Assembly (NCBI GenBank): GCA_002964805.2
Contig: PUDQ02000066.1
Location: 1,116,001 to 1,180,000 of the forward strand
DNA: 64,000 nt
Reading direction: 5' to 3'
Origin: Trametes villosa
Taxonomy: Eukaryota; Basidiomycota; Agaricomycetes; Polyporales; Polyporaceae
Numbering within the stretch: the stretch's first letter is position 1; every line of letters begins with the position of its first letter. Under the pieces are notes generated by a model. The model was given only the letters and a program-made list of their open reading frames with translations. It did no database searches and was not told where the DNA came from. The position numbers were made by a program, and so were the translations under genes. Of the stretch, positions 32,781 to 44,378 are shown one piece after another.

Positions 32781-34342
32781 TTAGAAGTATAGACCAACCC
32801 ATCCCTGCGCCTTCACGAGCATCGTGTCCTCGCCATCCCTGCTGCCCACATACGGCAGCCCGCCGTCCTGCTTCAACGCGTTCTCGAGGCCTGTCGCGGA
32901 GAACGACTTCGCGCTGAGGTCGACCGTCCCGTTGAAGCCCGCGTTCTTGTACGTCAGGTACACGTCCCCGCCCATCGACGTGTGGTGCGTCGCCTCGATC
33001 GGGCGGTGCGGCATGCCGACCTCGGCGTGCGAGACCCACGTCACGTCCGTGCGGCCCGCGCCCGTCGACGTGAGCAGGCGCACGGGCGCGGGCGGCTCCG
33101 CGCTCGACGGCGCGGGGTGCACCTTCACGTTCAGGACGGCGTCCCCGTTCTGCGTGACGAGCGAGACGGTGTCGACAGCGGTGAGCGCACCGACGAGCCA
33201 GCCGCGCGTGATCTGGAGCTTCGCGCTGCCCGCGTGCATGCCCTCCGCGGGGAGGAGCATCGAGCGCGTGTCGAGCTTGTACATGCTCACGGAGAGCTTG
33301 TCGAGCGCGAAGTTCGAGTCCGCGTCGAACTTGATCTGCGTGAGCGAGTGCGCTTGTACATGCAGGGTGCGCAGGTTGGGCGGGAGGAAGATGGTGGCGT
33401 CGAAGCGCATGCAGCCGGAGGCGACGTCGCTCGGCGTGATCAGCTGCAGGCGGCTGCTCCGCATGTTGTCCGCGACGTCCTCGGGGGTGGGGTAGTCGAG
33501 CATAACGTCGTCGAGCAGCGCGGGGCTATCGCTACGCACAGTGAGTTCGTACCGGACCTCCTTCAGGTCCGCGGAGCCCTGAGCAAGTACGATCGTGCCG
33601 AAGCCGGCGCCGCGCACGTCAATCGAGTGGTCGTCCTTGTGGAGGCCGACGGGGATGTGGATGTCCATCTTCGTCCCGTTGTACAGGTACTGCACGTCCG
33701 CGCACCCCAAAGAGGTGCCGAACTCAGGCATGTCTTCAAGACCAGTCCGCTTCGGCTGTGCAATTCATAACGAGCGCGCGTCAAACGATCAGCCCGATGT
33801 CCCGGCGTGTCCCTCTTGCGCGGCAAACGCACCTTAGCAGCCCATACTGCGAGCCTAATCGCCTGATACCCCAGGAAGAGCAGCAGGACGATCCCGAACG
33901 CTTTCCAGAACAGTCCGCAGCTATGTCCGTCGTGAGCGGCGCTGTTGGCAACGCGAATGACGATCGGCGACATACCGCAGTCCGCAGCACATGCAGCAAT
34001 CCGCCTTGCGCTGCCGCTTCGGCCGGCCACTCTGGAGCGTCGTGTCGAGCAGGGACGCGCCGTCGCGGGCCTCCTCGTCGAGATTGGGCGTCTGCAGCGC
34101 GACGGGCCCATGTCCGTATCCTTCCTCTTCGTTCGGTAGGCTCGAGTCTGTATGGAGATATTATGAGTATCTTCTTCAGAACGCGGAGATGCTGCGAGCA
34201 GAGAGGGAGGTAGTACTGCATAGAGAGATGTAAACGTACATTCATCATGCCGCTCCTTTAGCTTCAGCGCAGTCATGACCGCGCCGACCGTGCCCCAGAA
34301 AGTCACTCCGCGCGCGAGGCGGTCTCCAAATCCTCCAGCCAT
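32781..34342 (-). CDS. single-pass membrane protein of unknown function
   Basis: Four exons (34342-34240, 34147-33976, 33920-33833, 33755-32781) join in phase to 445 residues. A hydrophilic N-terminus with acidic NEEEGYGHGP and a Cys cluster (CCMCCGLR) precedes one membrane span at about residues 95-115 (WKAFGIVLLLFLGYQAIRL). A 325-residue region, probably outside the cytoplasm, follows, starting EFGTSLGCADVQYLYNG and rich in beta-like segments (VYLTYKNAGFNGTVDL near the end). The layout matches fungal hypothetical proteins I have seen (N-terminal acidic part, one span, long beta-rich domain), but no function is known to me. Confidence 0.8.
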
Positions 34343-34431
34343 GTCCGCAAACGAGAGTAGTAGGGGCGTGAGGACGGGTGGAGACTGAGTAAGGACAAGA
34401 CGAGGGTTACTCAGGCCGTGGGTGCGCGAGC

Positions 34432-34437
34432 TTTATA
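34432..34437 (-). promoter_or_regulatory. TATA box of the single-pass membrane protein gene
   Basis: TATAAA on the minus strand, about 90 bases upstream of the ATG at 34342. Confidence 0.4.
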
Positions 34438-35609
34438 CGCGCGGCTGCTGCGCGCTGATGCCCGCGTTTTGGTCCGAGGGCTCGTCCCGCTCGACCGCTG
34501 GATGGGGTAAAATGCATCTAGGCGGTGATCAGGAGGAGACTCAGGCCGGAGGCTTTGAGAGGTTGGGCGGTCGGTACCGCGCAAGCGTGTGAGCCCGCCA
34601 GGGCGCACTCAGGCACGGCCCACCGCAGTTACCGCGATTGTCGCGCGAACAGATGCTGGTCAACGTGCTGAGCGGACGTCCGTTGTGCGCATGCGTTATG
34701 ATACAGCGACCTTTGCACGTTGGCAGATGGTATGAACAGAGTGTGGATGAAACTGAGAGGAGTCTGAGAGCGTGCTAAAGTACTTCGCGTACATACGAAT
34801 CGCAAGCACCTCGGTTTCTTCCGCTCGCACGCGGGAACTCCCCAGAGGACCTCGGGCACCGCCAGTGGCACCCCGATCGACTGCCGGGGTCGTGTCGGCT
34901 GTTAACGCCTGCGCTTAGGTCTCTCTTAACCTCCGGACCCTCCGTATTTCGCATAAGTACCCGAGGCTTATTCATGTTATATGTGACATTACTACGAGCA
35001 TCTCTGGCACATCTATGCTGCATCTGGCTTCCAATACATCTTGACTGGGCTACCTAGGCTTACCGGACCCTCCTGTACTTCTCCGGAGCAGTCAGCGGTA
35101 CAGCAGCTTGTGATCTCGGTTTGTGATAACGCCTCGAACGACCTAAGTACTACCTGGAAACTAGTAGCATCTTGGCTCAGATATTCATACTTCCTGCCGA
35201 CTCCGTCCCACGTCCCGCAACCAGCGCCCTCGCGCTCTACAAAGTTGAATCACTATGCTGGTATTCTCCGGGGCCTGATCGTCTCCGTATCCGGAGGTTC
35301 TTGGGCACGCACGGCGAAGCGGACGATGGGGTGTGGTTCGCCATTTGACTCGGCGCTGACAGGGGGCGCCATGTGGTTCATAGTTCGTCGTTATCCTGAA
35401 AACCTCCGCTCTGTCATCGATTTGCTCTATTTACAGGCCTCCCTCGAAGCTTAAAGACTTCCATTGCATTCCTGTGTTGAGCCTTTCGGCGGTGCAGTGG
35501 ACAGCAGCGCACATGTGCACTGCATGAATTCGAAGACGCGATAGCACAGCCAGAGCCTGGCAGGTCGTGAGAACATGGTTTGTTATATAGACAGTCGCTT
35601 GCGCTCGAA
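34438..35609. other. divergent intergenic region
   Basis: Between the minus-strand membrane protein gene and the plus-strand DUF6535 gene. No supported frame, RNA or repeat seen. Confidence 0.45.
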
Positions 35610-38395
35610 ATGCAAAGTCCTCCCGTTCACATGCCCGCCGTCAGGGTTAGCCTGTCCCCCTTCAAGTGCGACACGAACTGATGTGCCGTAGACCCCAGCC
35701 CATAGCACCCTCTCAGGAAGTCTATCTTCCACAGAGAAGCGCGAGGAGGCGTGGCAGTTCTGCGCGGCAACCATAGAGCGCAGCTACGATGAACAATTGA
35801 AGAGGTGGAACGCGGAGCTCGATATGCTCCTCGTATTTGTATGGCCACTCGCACGGATGAAGCGCGTACGCTGATTGGCTTATCATACAGGCTGGTCTGT
35901 TCTCCGCGGCGTTGACTGCGTTCAACGTCCAATCGTACCTGCTGCTTCAGCCCGACAACACGGACACGATAGTATTGGCGCTAGTCGGCATCTCTGCGCA
36001 ACTGGAAAGCTTCTCCACCAGCACGTCCTTCGTCAATTCGACCCGCCCGGCCTTCTCGTTGCCTGATACATCCCTCTTCAAACCACCAACCTACGCCGTA
36101 TGGATGAACGCACTCTGGTTCTCCTCGCTCACGTGTACGCTATCCGCGTCGTCGATCGCCGTCATGGTCAAACAATGGCTACACCAGTACGGCCAAGGAC
36201 TTTCTGGCAACTCCGTCGACATGGCACATCTGCGACAGTACCGGTCCGAGAGCCTGCTCAAGTGGCATGTGCCATCGATCATCGCCGCCCTCCCTATCCT
36301 GCTTCAGGCTGCTCTCGCGCTGTTCCTTGCCGGGCTTCTCATTCTGCTGTACACCCTGCACCAGGCTGTCGCAGTATCGGTCAGCATCCTTGTCGGTGGC
36401 CTCATCCTCTTCACGACAGCGACGACGGTCCTCCCGGTATACTTCTCCGACTGCTGCTACCAGTCTCCGCAGGCGCTCAGCATTTGCCTCTCTGTCCAGG
36501 CAGGAAGACAGGTGATTATCAAGCTGTTGGACGTCTTCCAGCGTAAGTCCGGACCGTGGATCAACGAGGCCGGGTGTGTCCACCACGCCGTGCGCTCCGC
36601 TCTGAGCGTGCTCGAAACGAAGGCATCCTTCCGGAGCTGGCAGTCGCGCGAAAAGCCAGACGTGGACGAACGTCACGAAGAGCTCGAACAGGCCGTGGCG
36701 CTCACGACCTACAGGATCGTCTCGGACAACGCCGTCCTGACCTCTACGGTGGTGCCCTGTCTATCTGGCGTCGGCGCCCTCACCGAGCGCATGTCCGTCA
36801 AGTACGGCGAGCTCCTCGTAGCTACCGTGGACAAGCTAAAGAGGGCGGACTGGACAACATGGAGACCGGCGATGCCCTTCATCTTGGTCGTTCTTTCTCT
36901 CATCGTCAAGGAGCCGCGTCCCGGAGCCGTACGCAAGGTTCTCTCGATCCTCCCCGAAAATCGACTGGGCTCGGCGAAGTCCAATCTGGGGATGCTCTTC
37001 GCATTCTCCATGACCAACCTCGTTGCGAACGGAATCGAAGCACGGGCCGCGTTCGAAGTGATCCTGCGTTATCTCCGCGATGCCAAGGTCGGCGAGGAGA
37101 CGGGTACGCCTTTTGGAAGGACGGTCCTCTTGGACGGCGAGTCATCTAGTTTTCTATCTGGCCCGAGATCGCCTTATAACTTCTTCGCGTCACAACAGTG
37201 GAAGCGGCCTTTCCCCGGAAATGGGACGTGCTCGACGATCTCATCGACCTCGACAGCCACGTCGCTATCAGCAACTACCTCAGCGGTATCGAGCACGTCG
37301 TGCGCTATCTCCTCCGGCAAAGGGCCACTTTGGGGGAGCTGCTATTGCCCGTTGACGAGCGCGTAGTCACTATGCTCATCGGCTTTCGGTGCTTCCTCAC
37401 ATGCCCTGCCTGGAGCAGGAGCGTGTGCAGGAAGCACAACGTCGTTTGGGCCCTCATCGACTCTCGTCTTCCCGAGCTCATTTGGAAACTGCGCGGTACC
37501 GGTAGCACACCTACAGCTCTGGAAGAAGCGGCGAGAAAGTCTATGTCTGTGTTCCAAAGTGTCTCTGGCGATCTTCTTCGGGGATGCTTGGACGGGGCTT
37601 CGGGACATGGTCCCATGCGCGCTTCATCCCTGGTGACCCGACAGGCCCTCGAGCGCCTCAAGGCTCAGATCGAGCGGTATTCCAACGACGGCAGTACGAC
37701 GGTGCAGAAGCCTTCTCCGAAAGGTTCGTTGCCCTCTCTTCGTGGCCTATCGAAGGCAAGAACACTGATTTTCATCGTCCCATAGACTCGAGCGCACAAA
37801 CTGCCGCCGACGGCGGGATATCCTGCGGCGAGACTGCCATCGTGAAACCGTCGCATCAGTCGAAGCAGTCCCTACGCTTGGATACAGACCCCCTCGGCGC
37901 ACAGCACTCCGGCCTTCCGACACCAGTCCCAGACCCCGAGCTGGCGGCCGAGGCTGAAATGGATGTCGCCGACATATCGTACATCCTCGATATGGGCATA
38001 TACTGGGATGAGATGCCACACACCCCAGGTAAGGCGGACAGGAGGACTCGAACGCGGTGATCACGACTAATATTATTACTAGGTGTTGACACAACACGAT
38101 TATCAGAGGTCGCGATGTTGTCCCCCGCGCTCTGCGAAGGCGACGGCACACGCGCCGATCCTGTGCTGCCCTCCGTCGCCGAAGTTGACTTCACGTCATC
38201 GTCCAATGCGCACACTGCTGCTGGAACCCCATCGGACGACATAAGGACCGGCTACGTGCGTGACGGAAGGTGCGTGGATATTGATACAGCTTCCCGACCT
38301 TGCCGTGTTGATGTGACACTGGCAGAGATAGCGGCTCGCAGGAACCTCATGACGATTCAGCACTTCCGATCGGCGCGTTTACACCAGGCTAACCA
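35610..38395 (+). CDS. DUF6535 domain membrane protein
   Basis: Agaricomycete family with a DUF6535 domain, function unknown. An upstream exon reads EKREEAWQFCAATIERSYDEQLKRW then NAELDMLLVF. After an intron ending at about 35890 comes AGLFSAALTAFNVQSYLLLQ, then QPDNTDTIVLALVGISAQL, the family signature. Further spans follow (ALWFSSLTCTLSASSIAVMV, AALPILLQAALALFLAGLLI, VSILVGGLILFTTATTVLPV). A long soluble region continues through an intron 37104-37198 (VEAAFPRKWDVLDDLIDLD). Two more short introns lead to an acidic tail. The N-terminal exon and the exact start (35610 or 35631) are uncertain. I end the gene at TAA 38395 after a 56-nt intron; without that intron the frame would run to 38633 through the antisense gene. 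Confidence 0.7.
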
Positions 38396-39476
38396 ACTCC
38401 TCGAACGAGCCTACCACCGCGTCGACCACGCCTCCCTCCGCCTTGCTCTTTACCTTATCCCGAACATCCCCGTCGTCGGTCGGGCGCGGCACGTACACCG
38501 TCTTCATGCCCTGCTTTGCGGCAGCCTCGAGGTCCCACATATGGGCTGCGACCATCACACATTTCTCCGCCGGGAGCTCGAGGTAGTGCAGAGCACCCTG
38601 ATAGACCTTTGGATTCCTGGCGGCGGGTGGTAGTGAACCACGCTAAGCAGGTGTTCGAGAGGTAGAAGGAGGCTACTCACGGCTTGCAGGTCCCGAAGAG
38701 GTCTACGGAGAGGACGGCGTCCCATGGCAGATCTGCATGCTTAGCCTATAACGTCCATTTTAAGCGCGATGATTCTCCCTCCCGGTGTAGTGTTATACTT
38801 ACAACGTCGACTAGGAACCGCATGTTTCCGTTGGACAGTGCAACGATGATTTTCTTCTTCTTCAGAGCATACAGTCCACTCGTGACGTCGGGCCAACCTA
38901 TCTCGCATGCGATCAAGGCTTACAATGGTGCGAATCCAACCGTGCGTACCATCTGAGCGGTGCCAGGCGAGGACGAGCTCGTGCCGCTTCGCGTCGTCCC
39001 ACTTAGGGGCGAGGTGCTTCCACTTTGGGGACTCGAGCATCGAGTCGAGGATCTGCGCGGCATAACACCCTGCAACTTGAGCGCGAAATCGCGCAGAGTT
39101 GGACATATCAACCCACTTCGCGGTGGATGATGTCCATGTTCGTATTTCCGTAGCCGGATTCTGCGACTCTCTGCCTGTGCATGCGGTTGCGGGAGTCTCT
39201 CAGTTATTGACCCGAGGGATGCTTTGGAGAGGGGTTAACGTACGCATGAGTGAAGTACCCCTTGCGCCATTCGTTGGCGAACGCGTCCCAATCTGCGTGT
39301 CCATCAATTCTTCAGCTGCGAACAGGGACGGTATGCATTGCAAACCGCTTGCCTTCTGGTGTTCCTTCCGTGGATGCGGCGAGCGTCCGCGTGATATTCC
39401 CCTGCCAGTCCACAGTAGTACCGAACACGTCAAACACGAACGCCTCCACGCCGCGCAATGCTCCAGACGACGACAT
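38379..39476 (-). CDS. haloacid dehalogenase-like hydrolase (type II)
   Basis: HAD-superfamily enzyme, probably releasing halide or phosphate through an aspartyl intermediate. Start ATG 39476 gives MSSSGALRGVEAFVFDVFGT, with nucleophile Asp16. Later exons supply HADWDAFANEWRKGYFTHA, GNTNMDIIHRE / ILDSMLESPKW, ELVLAWHRSDG, the motif II loop LSNGN, the lysine region NPKVYQGALHYLEL and motif III VAAHMWDLEAAAKQG. The end is ...SFEELVSLV at 38379. Near 39320 the first frame meets a TGA. It can be removed only by a 36-nt intron (GTTTGC...GAAG), unusually short, so a nonsense mutation there is an alternative. The 3' end overlaps the plus-strand DUF6535 gene by about 17 bases. Confidence 0.78.
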
Positions 39477-39844
39477 GGTGGTTTCTGGAGGGTGCTGGTG
39501 CGTAATGGGCGCTTTGTTCAGCTCTGCGGAGCGATGCTGATAAACCTGGGAATTTCGCCCAGCGACTCGCGGGCCGCATTTGCGGAGCCCGAGCTCATGA
39601 CCGTACGGTGACGGAATGCTGAGCTGCACCCCGCGGCAACTCAAAGTACTTTGGTTTCCGTACCGTTGCAAGGATCAGATTCGAGTGCGAGGTCGGAGGG
39701 AGATGAACTTCATCGGGTACTGGTAGTACAACGTTGTTCACAAACAGCAGACCGTACTATTTTAGACCCTTTTGCCAAGTTATGATATACAACCCTTGTG
39801 AAATACCGTTTCATTCCATTCCCCTAGCACCTCTCAATCACCGT
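39477..39844. other. spacer between two minus-strand genes
   Basis: Promoter side of the HAD gene and 3' side of the nuclease-domain gene. Nothing further recognised. Confidence 0.5.
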
Positions 39845-42800
39845 TCAAGAAGTCGTCCACGTGAAGAAGGCGGGATTGATGGTGCCATACAAGCCGTACT
39901 GCTGCTGCAGGCAGGTGTAGATGCTGCCGATGTTGTTGCCGCACACGACCACAAATACACCCTTCTGGACCGGGTCGTCGTACGCGTAGCACTGCTGCTT
40001 CGTGCCGCTCCAGTAGCTCCCGAACTCGTGCGTCGTGCAGTCGACCTGGAAGTCGGGCTGCAGCGCCGCGTTCTGCGTCTGCCAGCTGTAGACGTTGTTG
40101 CAGCCGCCGAGGGGCTTGAGCGCGATGTTCGAGGGGATCGTGAGCCCAAAGTACGACTTCGAGCCGGCGTCGACGAGCGTGGTGGGCGCCTTGCCGTTCT
40201 CGTTCACGAGGTAGACGTCGCCGACCATGATGAACCCCTTCGAGCCCGCGCCGAAGCACGCGGCGGCGGGCGTGCCCGGGGGCGGGCCGCCGTTGATGAC
40301 CGGGTCTCTGCCGGGGTCCACGTCCGGGGGGACAGCCGTGGTTGGCTTGATGACGTTGGCCGAGGAGGCGACAGCGTTTGCTACCGAGGACGAGGCCGCG
40401 GATACCTAGGTCATACAACTTTGGTGAGCATGCCTGTGATAGAGATGGGGCAGAGTTCAATACTGACCTGTTGCTCAACCTTCGTGAGCCAGTCAGGGAG
40501 GCTGGGTCCGAGCGAGAAGATGCTGCTCAACGCGCTCTGAGCGGCCGCGACCGCTGCCTGGGCGGACGCGATAGCGGATGCGAGGGCAGCGTTGTTAGAG
40601 GCGGCAGCCTGCGGGTTTGTTCGATGGTGTGAGACGATGATTGCAGGAAAAACTTATGAGAAACGTACCAGAGCAGCGGCGGCGGGCCCAAGAATGTTGG
40701 CGGCCTGGACAGCAGCGGCCGCGGCAGCTGCCTGCGCGGCGGAGGCGTTGGAGGCGGAGGCGACGGCGGCAGCAGCGGCGGCGGCCGCAGCAGACGCCGT
40801 AGACGCACTCGCCGCGGCGACGGATGAAGCCGCAGCAGAGGAGCTGGGAAGAGGCGGGGACGGCGGGCGCGTGCAAGTAGGAGCCTCGCGCTTGAGCAGC
40901 GCCGAGCTCTCAGTCGATTGGGGAGCAGACGTCGGGGAGGGTGCATCTGCAGCCGTTTCTGGGGCCTCGTCGAGGTCTTCGAAATGCTCGTCTGAGCCCA
41001 GATCTGGAGAGGAAGACTTTGGCTTCGGCGGGCAGGGCGCGCAGTTGAACGTCGCCGTGAGCTTCGGCACGATCAATGCCGTTGCAGTCGCGGGATAGGG
41101 CGTATCAACGCCAAACGCAGGCGGGACGGGCGTGAGCGCATGCCTGTTCGTGACGTATCTGAACTTCTTGCCCGTGGAGAAGAACGCAGAGCCGGGGTCC
41201 AGGCTTCCGATCGCGTTTGCGGGGGCACCCGCCGGCACGGCGTTGAGGAGCTTGACGAGGTACCGATGGCATTGGACCGGCTTCCCCCACGCCGTCTTGC
41301 CGTTGTTCTTCACTCTGCGCAGATGCGTGATGGACGACTGGAGCGTGCCCTGCAGGTTTTGCTCCGCATCCGTCACAGCCAGCTTGACAGAGTTCGCCCC
41401 TCCGCCCTCGAGGGACGAGCTGAAGGGGAACTCGTCGCACGAGACCTAAAGGATATACGCAGCATAAGACTCCATTTGCGCAAGGCCACGGGCTGCCCAC
41501 TGACCTTCCAGTAGCTGGTGTCGTGCTGGCGGGGATCGCAGCTGCCCGCCGACTGCATCGCTTTCTTCACAGGCGTGGTGCACACCTGATTGCGCCGCTT
41601 GCCGCCGTCGAACGGGTCGTACGTGAGCACCATCGAGTCCGTCGCCGAGTTCCAGTCGGGGTGCGAGCGGATGTTCGGGCAGATGCCGGGGAAGAAGGGG
41701 CAGTAGTACGTGAGTGTCGGCAGAGTCGCGGGTACGTCGAGCGGGCCCTTGCACGTGGCGGGGTTGATTGCGAGTTCGTCAAGCTCAGACTCGGATTCGG
41801 TCACGTTAGCGGTAGTCGGGGTGGGGGCATCTTCCGCCGCAAGCAGGTCGCCCAAATCGAGCGAGACGTCGACCGAGCGACGGGCGTTGGTGATGTTCCA
41901 CTGCACTGGCGTGCCGTTCAGGACGAGGGGGACGAGTTCGCCGTTCACGTAGACGGGAGGAGGAATGTTCGATGGCTGATACGGCGCACGGCCGAACTCG
42001 AACGCGCCAGGGCCTGAGTCTCCACTCGGCAGCTGAGCGCTGAACTTGGCCATCACATCCGGGATGCCTCCGGCCTGCGACGTCTGAGATGTCGCCTGGA
42101 TAGCGGGTAGATTTCCGGCTTGGATCGTGCCCGGGGGCGGCGGGCCGTAGTCCCACCAGCAGTCGGCCTCATCGTCGAGGAGACACGGCCAGAGAACGTT
42201 GGGCGTGGTGTTGTCCAGGTTCTCGTCGATGGTGGGGAAGAGCGGAACGTACTGCGGCGTCCCGGGGGTGGTCGCGATGACCGCGGTAGAATAGTGGAAC
42301 CAGTCGTTGAAGTTCGAGTACGGGATCTTGCCGTCCGCGCAGCGGTCGCCGACGCAGAAGCCGGTCCAGGTCGCGATGTCCTGCCATCTGTCGAGGACGT
42401 CGTCGCCGGAGCTGGAGCCGCTGTGTCAGTATCGCCGTTCATCGGAGCTGTACGGAAGACGTACGCAGGGTAGAGATTCGTGCCAGTCGCCTGTATAGTG
42501 CTGTAGTACCAGTCGATAAACGGCTCTATGATCATAATTTGTGTTAGACAGTCATCCTCCGGATCACAGGTAGAGCTTACGCCAAGTGAGGGCACAGTTT
42601 TGAGGTTGCGTGGTGCACCCAGTCCCGACCATCGCCTTGTATATCTACGAAGACGTAAGCATGTGCTTAAAGTAGCGGGACCCGCCGGGTCGAAACACTG
42701 ACCTTGTTGACGTCAAGACTGCCTATGTCAATGGGTTGCTTGCAAGTTCCAGCACAGCATGCGGCATCTAGCACGGAGCCCATCTGTTCGTCTCCTCGTC

Positions 42801-43147
42801 AGCTAATGACCCCTCCTCATCCGCAAGGAAGAAGACGTACGGTCGCACACGTAGCAGCGGCAACGCAGACGCTGTCGGTCCAATACGCCGTGGGTCCAAT
42901 CTGGGCAAGAAGGTCAGCATTTGTTGCATACGGCGCGTTAGGGCGCACTGACCTGTCCCGAGGCGATCTTCGAAACGCATAGTCCGACGAGGGAGACGCA
43001 GGAGGTGTCGGGGGCGGAGATGCAGGACCCATTGACGGCCCCAGCGCGGGGTAGGATGGTCCTCCCATCAGGACGTACTGAGAGAATCGACGCGAAGGTG
43101 GTACCCAAGTAGGGCGAGAGTAGGAGGGCAGTCCGAAGAGGTAGCAT
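39845..43147 (-). CDS. secreted protein with NucA/NucB-type nuclease domain
   Basis: A signal peptide (MLPLRTALLLSPYLGTTFASILS) starts at 43147, followed by a Cys-rich region (CCAGTCKQPIDIGS). Next is a domain with DRWQDIATWTGFC, NFNDWFHYSTAV and DEADCWWDYGPPPPG. Around 41350-41760 comes the DNase NucA/NucB-like core, YWKVSCDEFPFSSSLEGGG with NQVCTTP upstream and PVQCHRYL downstream. An Ala/Ser-rich low-complexity linker (40680-40850) follows, then a C-terminal domain with paired cysteines (CNNVYSWQTQ, CYAYDDPVQKGVFVVVC) ending TWTTS. Bacterial NucA/NucB are secreted DNases; here DNA hydrolysis is inferred from the CDE.PF...EGG motif. About eight introns; boundaries in the Ala-rich part are uncertain. 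Confidence 0.75.
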
Positions 43148-43200
43148 ATCGGGCGACGCTGTATCGCTCGATGCTGGCTAGGAGAGTACCACGTCGTGCA

Positions 43201-43207
43201 TTTTATA
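43201..43207 (-). promoter_or_regulatory. TATA box of the NucA/NucB-type gene
   Basis: TATAAAA on the minus strand, 54 bases upstream of the ATG at 43147. Confidence 0.5.
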
Positions 43208-44378
43208 GGTTTCCCGTGCCGTGTTGACGCCAAACGGCCGAGGCGAGCAAGTCGGGCCACCGTGCAGAAACCTCTGGAGGTAGGTCCGGAGGCTTCTCGG
43301 CCGCCACCATCCCCTGCTGATGTTTGTTCCTGGTGAGCTGCCCGTGTATTACCTGAGGCAAGCGGAGGCATCTGCATGTGCCCAAGGGCAGCCCGGTAGT
43401 CGCGACGCGTCGAGGACGGGCCACACGGTGAGAATGATTTGCATTGAGCTGAAATGAAATATTTATTCCATCGGAACGAGGGAGTGAGTAGGATGTACAT
43501 ACCGCATTGCATGGCACACAATTCTCGGAGGCGTCACGGGAAGCCGGCGTCGAACCTTTAGGGCAATGTTACTCGGTAAGCGCGGCGGACACGGCGATCC
43601 TGAGCACAGCATAACGTACGCGCACTCGTCCGTCTCGTGGTAAGGCCATATTTTTAGGCTGCAGTGAAACAAGCCAGAGCTAGAACGAGCGGGTACCTTG
43701 GCCGGAGACCCAGCACACTCCCTGTCCCCACCGTAGGATAAACAATCCGTGGGTGAGCATGGGACCGCCGCCATCGATGGAATACCGTAAGCTCACCGTG
43801 TATTGAATGGACTCCGGCGATCGCGCGGTGTGGGTATAGGACGGAATGTTTCGGCATGCTACCTAGGCCGCCATTGAAAGCGAGCGTGAACTAGAGTCCG
43901 TTGAGGCGTAGACAACATGATTTCCATTGGACAGGGCCCAGGGGTAGAGCGCTCGACGATATGTTTGTTTTGGACTACATACAGGCTATGTGGGACATGG
44001 AAACGCTGTACTGCATGAATGTGACGCGGTTCAAACTTCTTGAATGCGGGCTCACCGGCCTGGGGTGACTTCGAGGAGGTTTGTCTCTCACTTGAACGCT
44101 CAGCGTCAGGCTGCAGTCGGCCGTCGTGGCCATGACATCCGGATCTATTGCACACCGAAATCTCGTGGCGGGGGAACCGCTGTTGCGAGACACGGCGAAG
44201 CTGAAAGCCGGGGCGGCAGTAGCATGAAGAGGCCAGGCCGTGGTGGTACTGGCGCAAACTGCACTTGCCATTTACGGCGGACATGTGTGTGGGCGCTAAC
44301 CGGAAGCTTCGCCGAAGTTCGCCCGCCCCGCCACTTGGGCGCTTCGGCCGTACTCTGCTCACCACACACAACGTCTCA
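43208..44378. other. divergent intergenic region
   Basis: Between the nuclease-domain gene (minus) and the WD40 gene (plus). Open frames here are short and lack family signatures; no RNA gene or transposon end noticed. Confidence 0.5.

Noticed and set aside
38115..38633. Continuation of the DUF6535 gene to 38633
   Set aside because: The last 250 bases are antisense to the well-conserved HAD exon (NPKVYQGALHYLEL...), so an intron and stop at 38395 are more likely.
40592..41098. 168-codon plus-strand Ala-rich frame
   Set aside because: Shadow of the Ala/Ser-rich linker of the minus-strand nuclease-domain protein.
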